Below, piece by piece: positions 45,210 to 45,269 of a DNA stretch of 45,269 bases; the first letter of the stretch is position 1, and each line of letters starts with the position of its first letter. The stretch lies in IMG/VR virus record IMGVR_UViG_3300006641_000048, positions 1 to 45,269 of that record, one strand, 5' to 3'. A model generated the notes under the pieces. It saw only the letters and a program-made list of their open reading frames with translations. It ran no database searches and had not been told where the DNA came from. Origin of the DNA: a virus. Made by a program: the position numbers and the translations under genes.

Positions 45210-45269
45210 TCAGTCCCTTCTGAACTCCGTGTCGAAAGCAGCATCAGATTCTTCCCCGGAATGCTCCTT
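45210..45269 (-). CDS. C-terminal end of an upstream gene, partial
   Basis: An open minus-strand frame runs from the window edge to TGA at 45210-45212, reading KEHSGEESDAAFDTEFRRD. It ends two bases before the 45207 ATG. The upstream part is outside the window, so neither family nor reality is certain; a lysis gene such as an endolysin is a possible neighbour. Confidence 0.4.
   Translation of the reverse strand, partial: KEHSGEESDAAFDTEFRRD

Noticed and set aside
1-45269. tRNA genes or integrase/attachment site
   Set aside because: No cloverleaf, CCA-type end or tyrosine/serine recombinase signature was recognised by eye; a tRNA search tool would be decisive.

Overview
The window reads as most of the genome of a tailed double-stranded DNA phage with P22-like head genes, so a podovirus body plan is inferred. 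The coat, portal, scaffold, gp4-like and gp10-like proteins, the large terminase and an N-terminal tail-lysozyme ejection protein all support this. No ribosomal RNA, tRNA, CRISPR array, integrase or CI-type repressor is visible. Small-gene style, families such as the MSMEG_6728-like protein and the DUF7220-like membrane protein, and codon habits suggest a proteobacterial host, most likely alphaproteobacterial; this is inference.

Layout. Bases 1-25851 hold about 65 tightly packed plus-strand genes (early/replication arm). Bases 25881-45269 hold minus-strand genes (structural and probable lysis arm). The arms converge at about 25.85 kb. (a) 1-6.2 kb: many tiny unknown genes with a repeated GGAGYC ribosome-binding site, plus a pyrimidine-dimer-glycosylase-like protein, a KGG-type protein and a HIRAN protein. 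(b) 6.2-10.4 kb: UvrD-like helicase, SAM methyltransferase, a very basic Ala/Arg/Lys protein and an alpha/beta hydrolase. (c) 10.4-14.25 kb: a compositionally distinct accessory cassette of a winged-helix protein, shuffled coiled-coil paralogues and mini membrane proteins. (d) 14.9-25.85 kb: Cas4/RecB-like nuclease, Sak4-like ATPase, DUF669-like ssDNA-binding protein, ParB-methyltransferase fusion, DUF1599-like protein, a uracil-DNA-glycosylase/3'-5' exonuclease fusion, a DNA polymerase whose exonuclease part is in that other gene, and an ATPase with an intein in its P-loop. (e) 25.9-35.3 kb, minus: tail protein with a signal peptide, ejection proteins, gp10-like and gp4-like tail genes. (f) 35.3-43.8 kb, minus: coat, scaffold, three unknown genes, portal and large terminase. 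(g) 43.85-45.27 kb, minus: a Lys-rich mini-protein and small exported or membrane proteins that look like part of a lysis region continuing past the window.

How the genes work together: group d supplies replication and recombination (polymerase halves, annealing ATPase, nuclease, ssDNA-binding protein, helicase/ATPase) and DNA modification or repair (UDG, methyltransferase, DUF1599-like, glycosylase-like). Groups e and f build and fill the capsid and eject DNA through the cell wall. Punctuation is unusually clear: three related sigma70-like promoters (986, 4212, 14871), several GC hairpins with UUCG, GCAA, GCGA or UACG loops, and a 39-bp interrupted inverted repeat (GTTAGGNCCAT, 17 bases, ATGGNCCTAAC). 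Three good copies of that repeat are present, two of them about 29 bases upstream of a promoter and one over the terminase start.

Most notable: the 39-bp repeat family, the split UDG-exonuclease/polymerase, the P-loop intein, the foreign coiled-coil cassette with reversed GC skew, a recurring acidic C-terminal tail ending LF, and secretion signals on a tail protein. There is no gene-free stretch longer than 300 bases; the longest, 1-211, 875-1072, 4137-4281, 14809-14944 and 36895-37039, are described by the sites listed within them.
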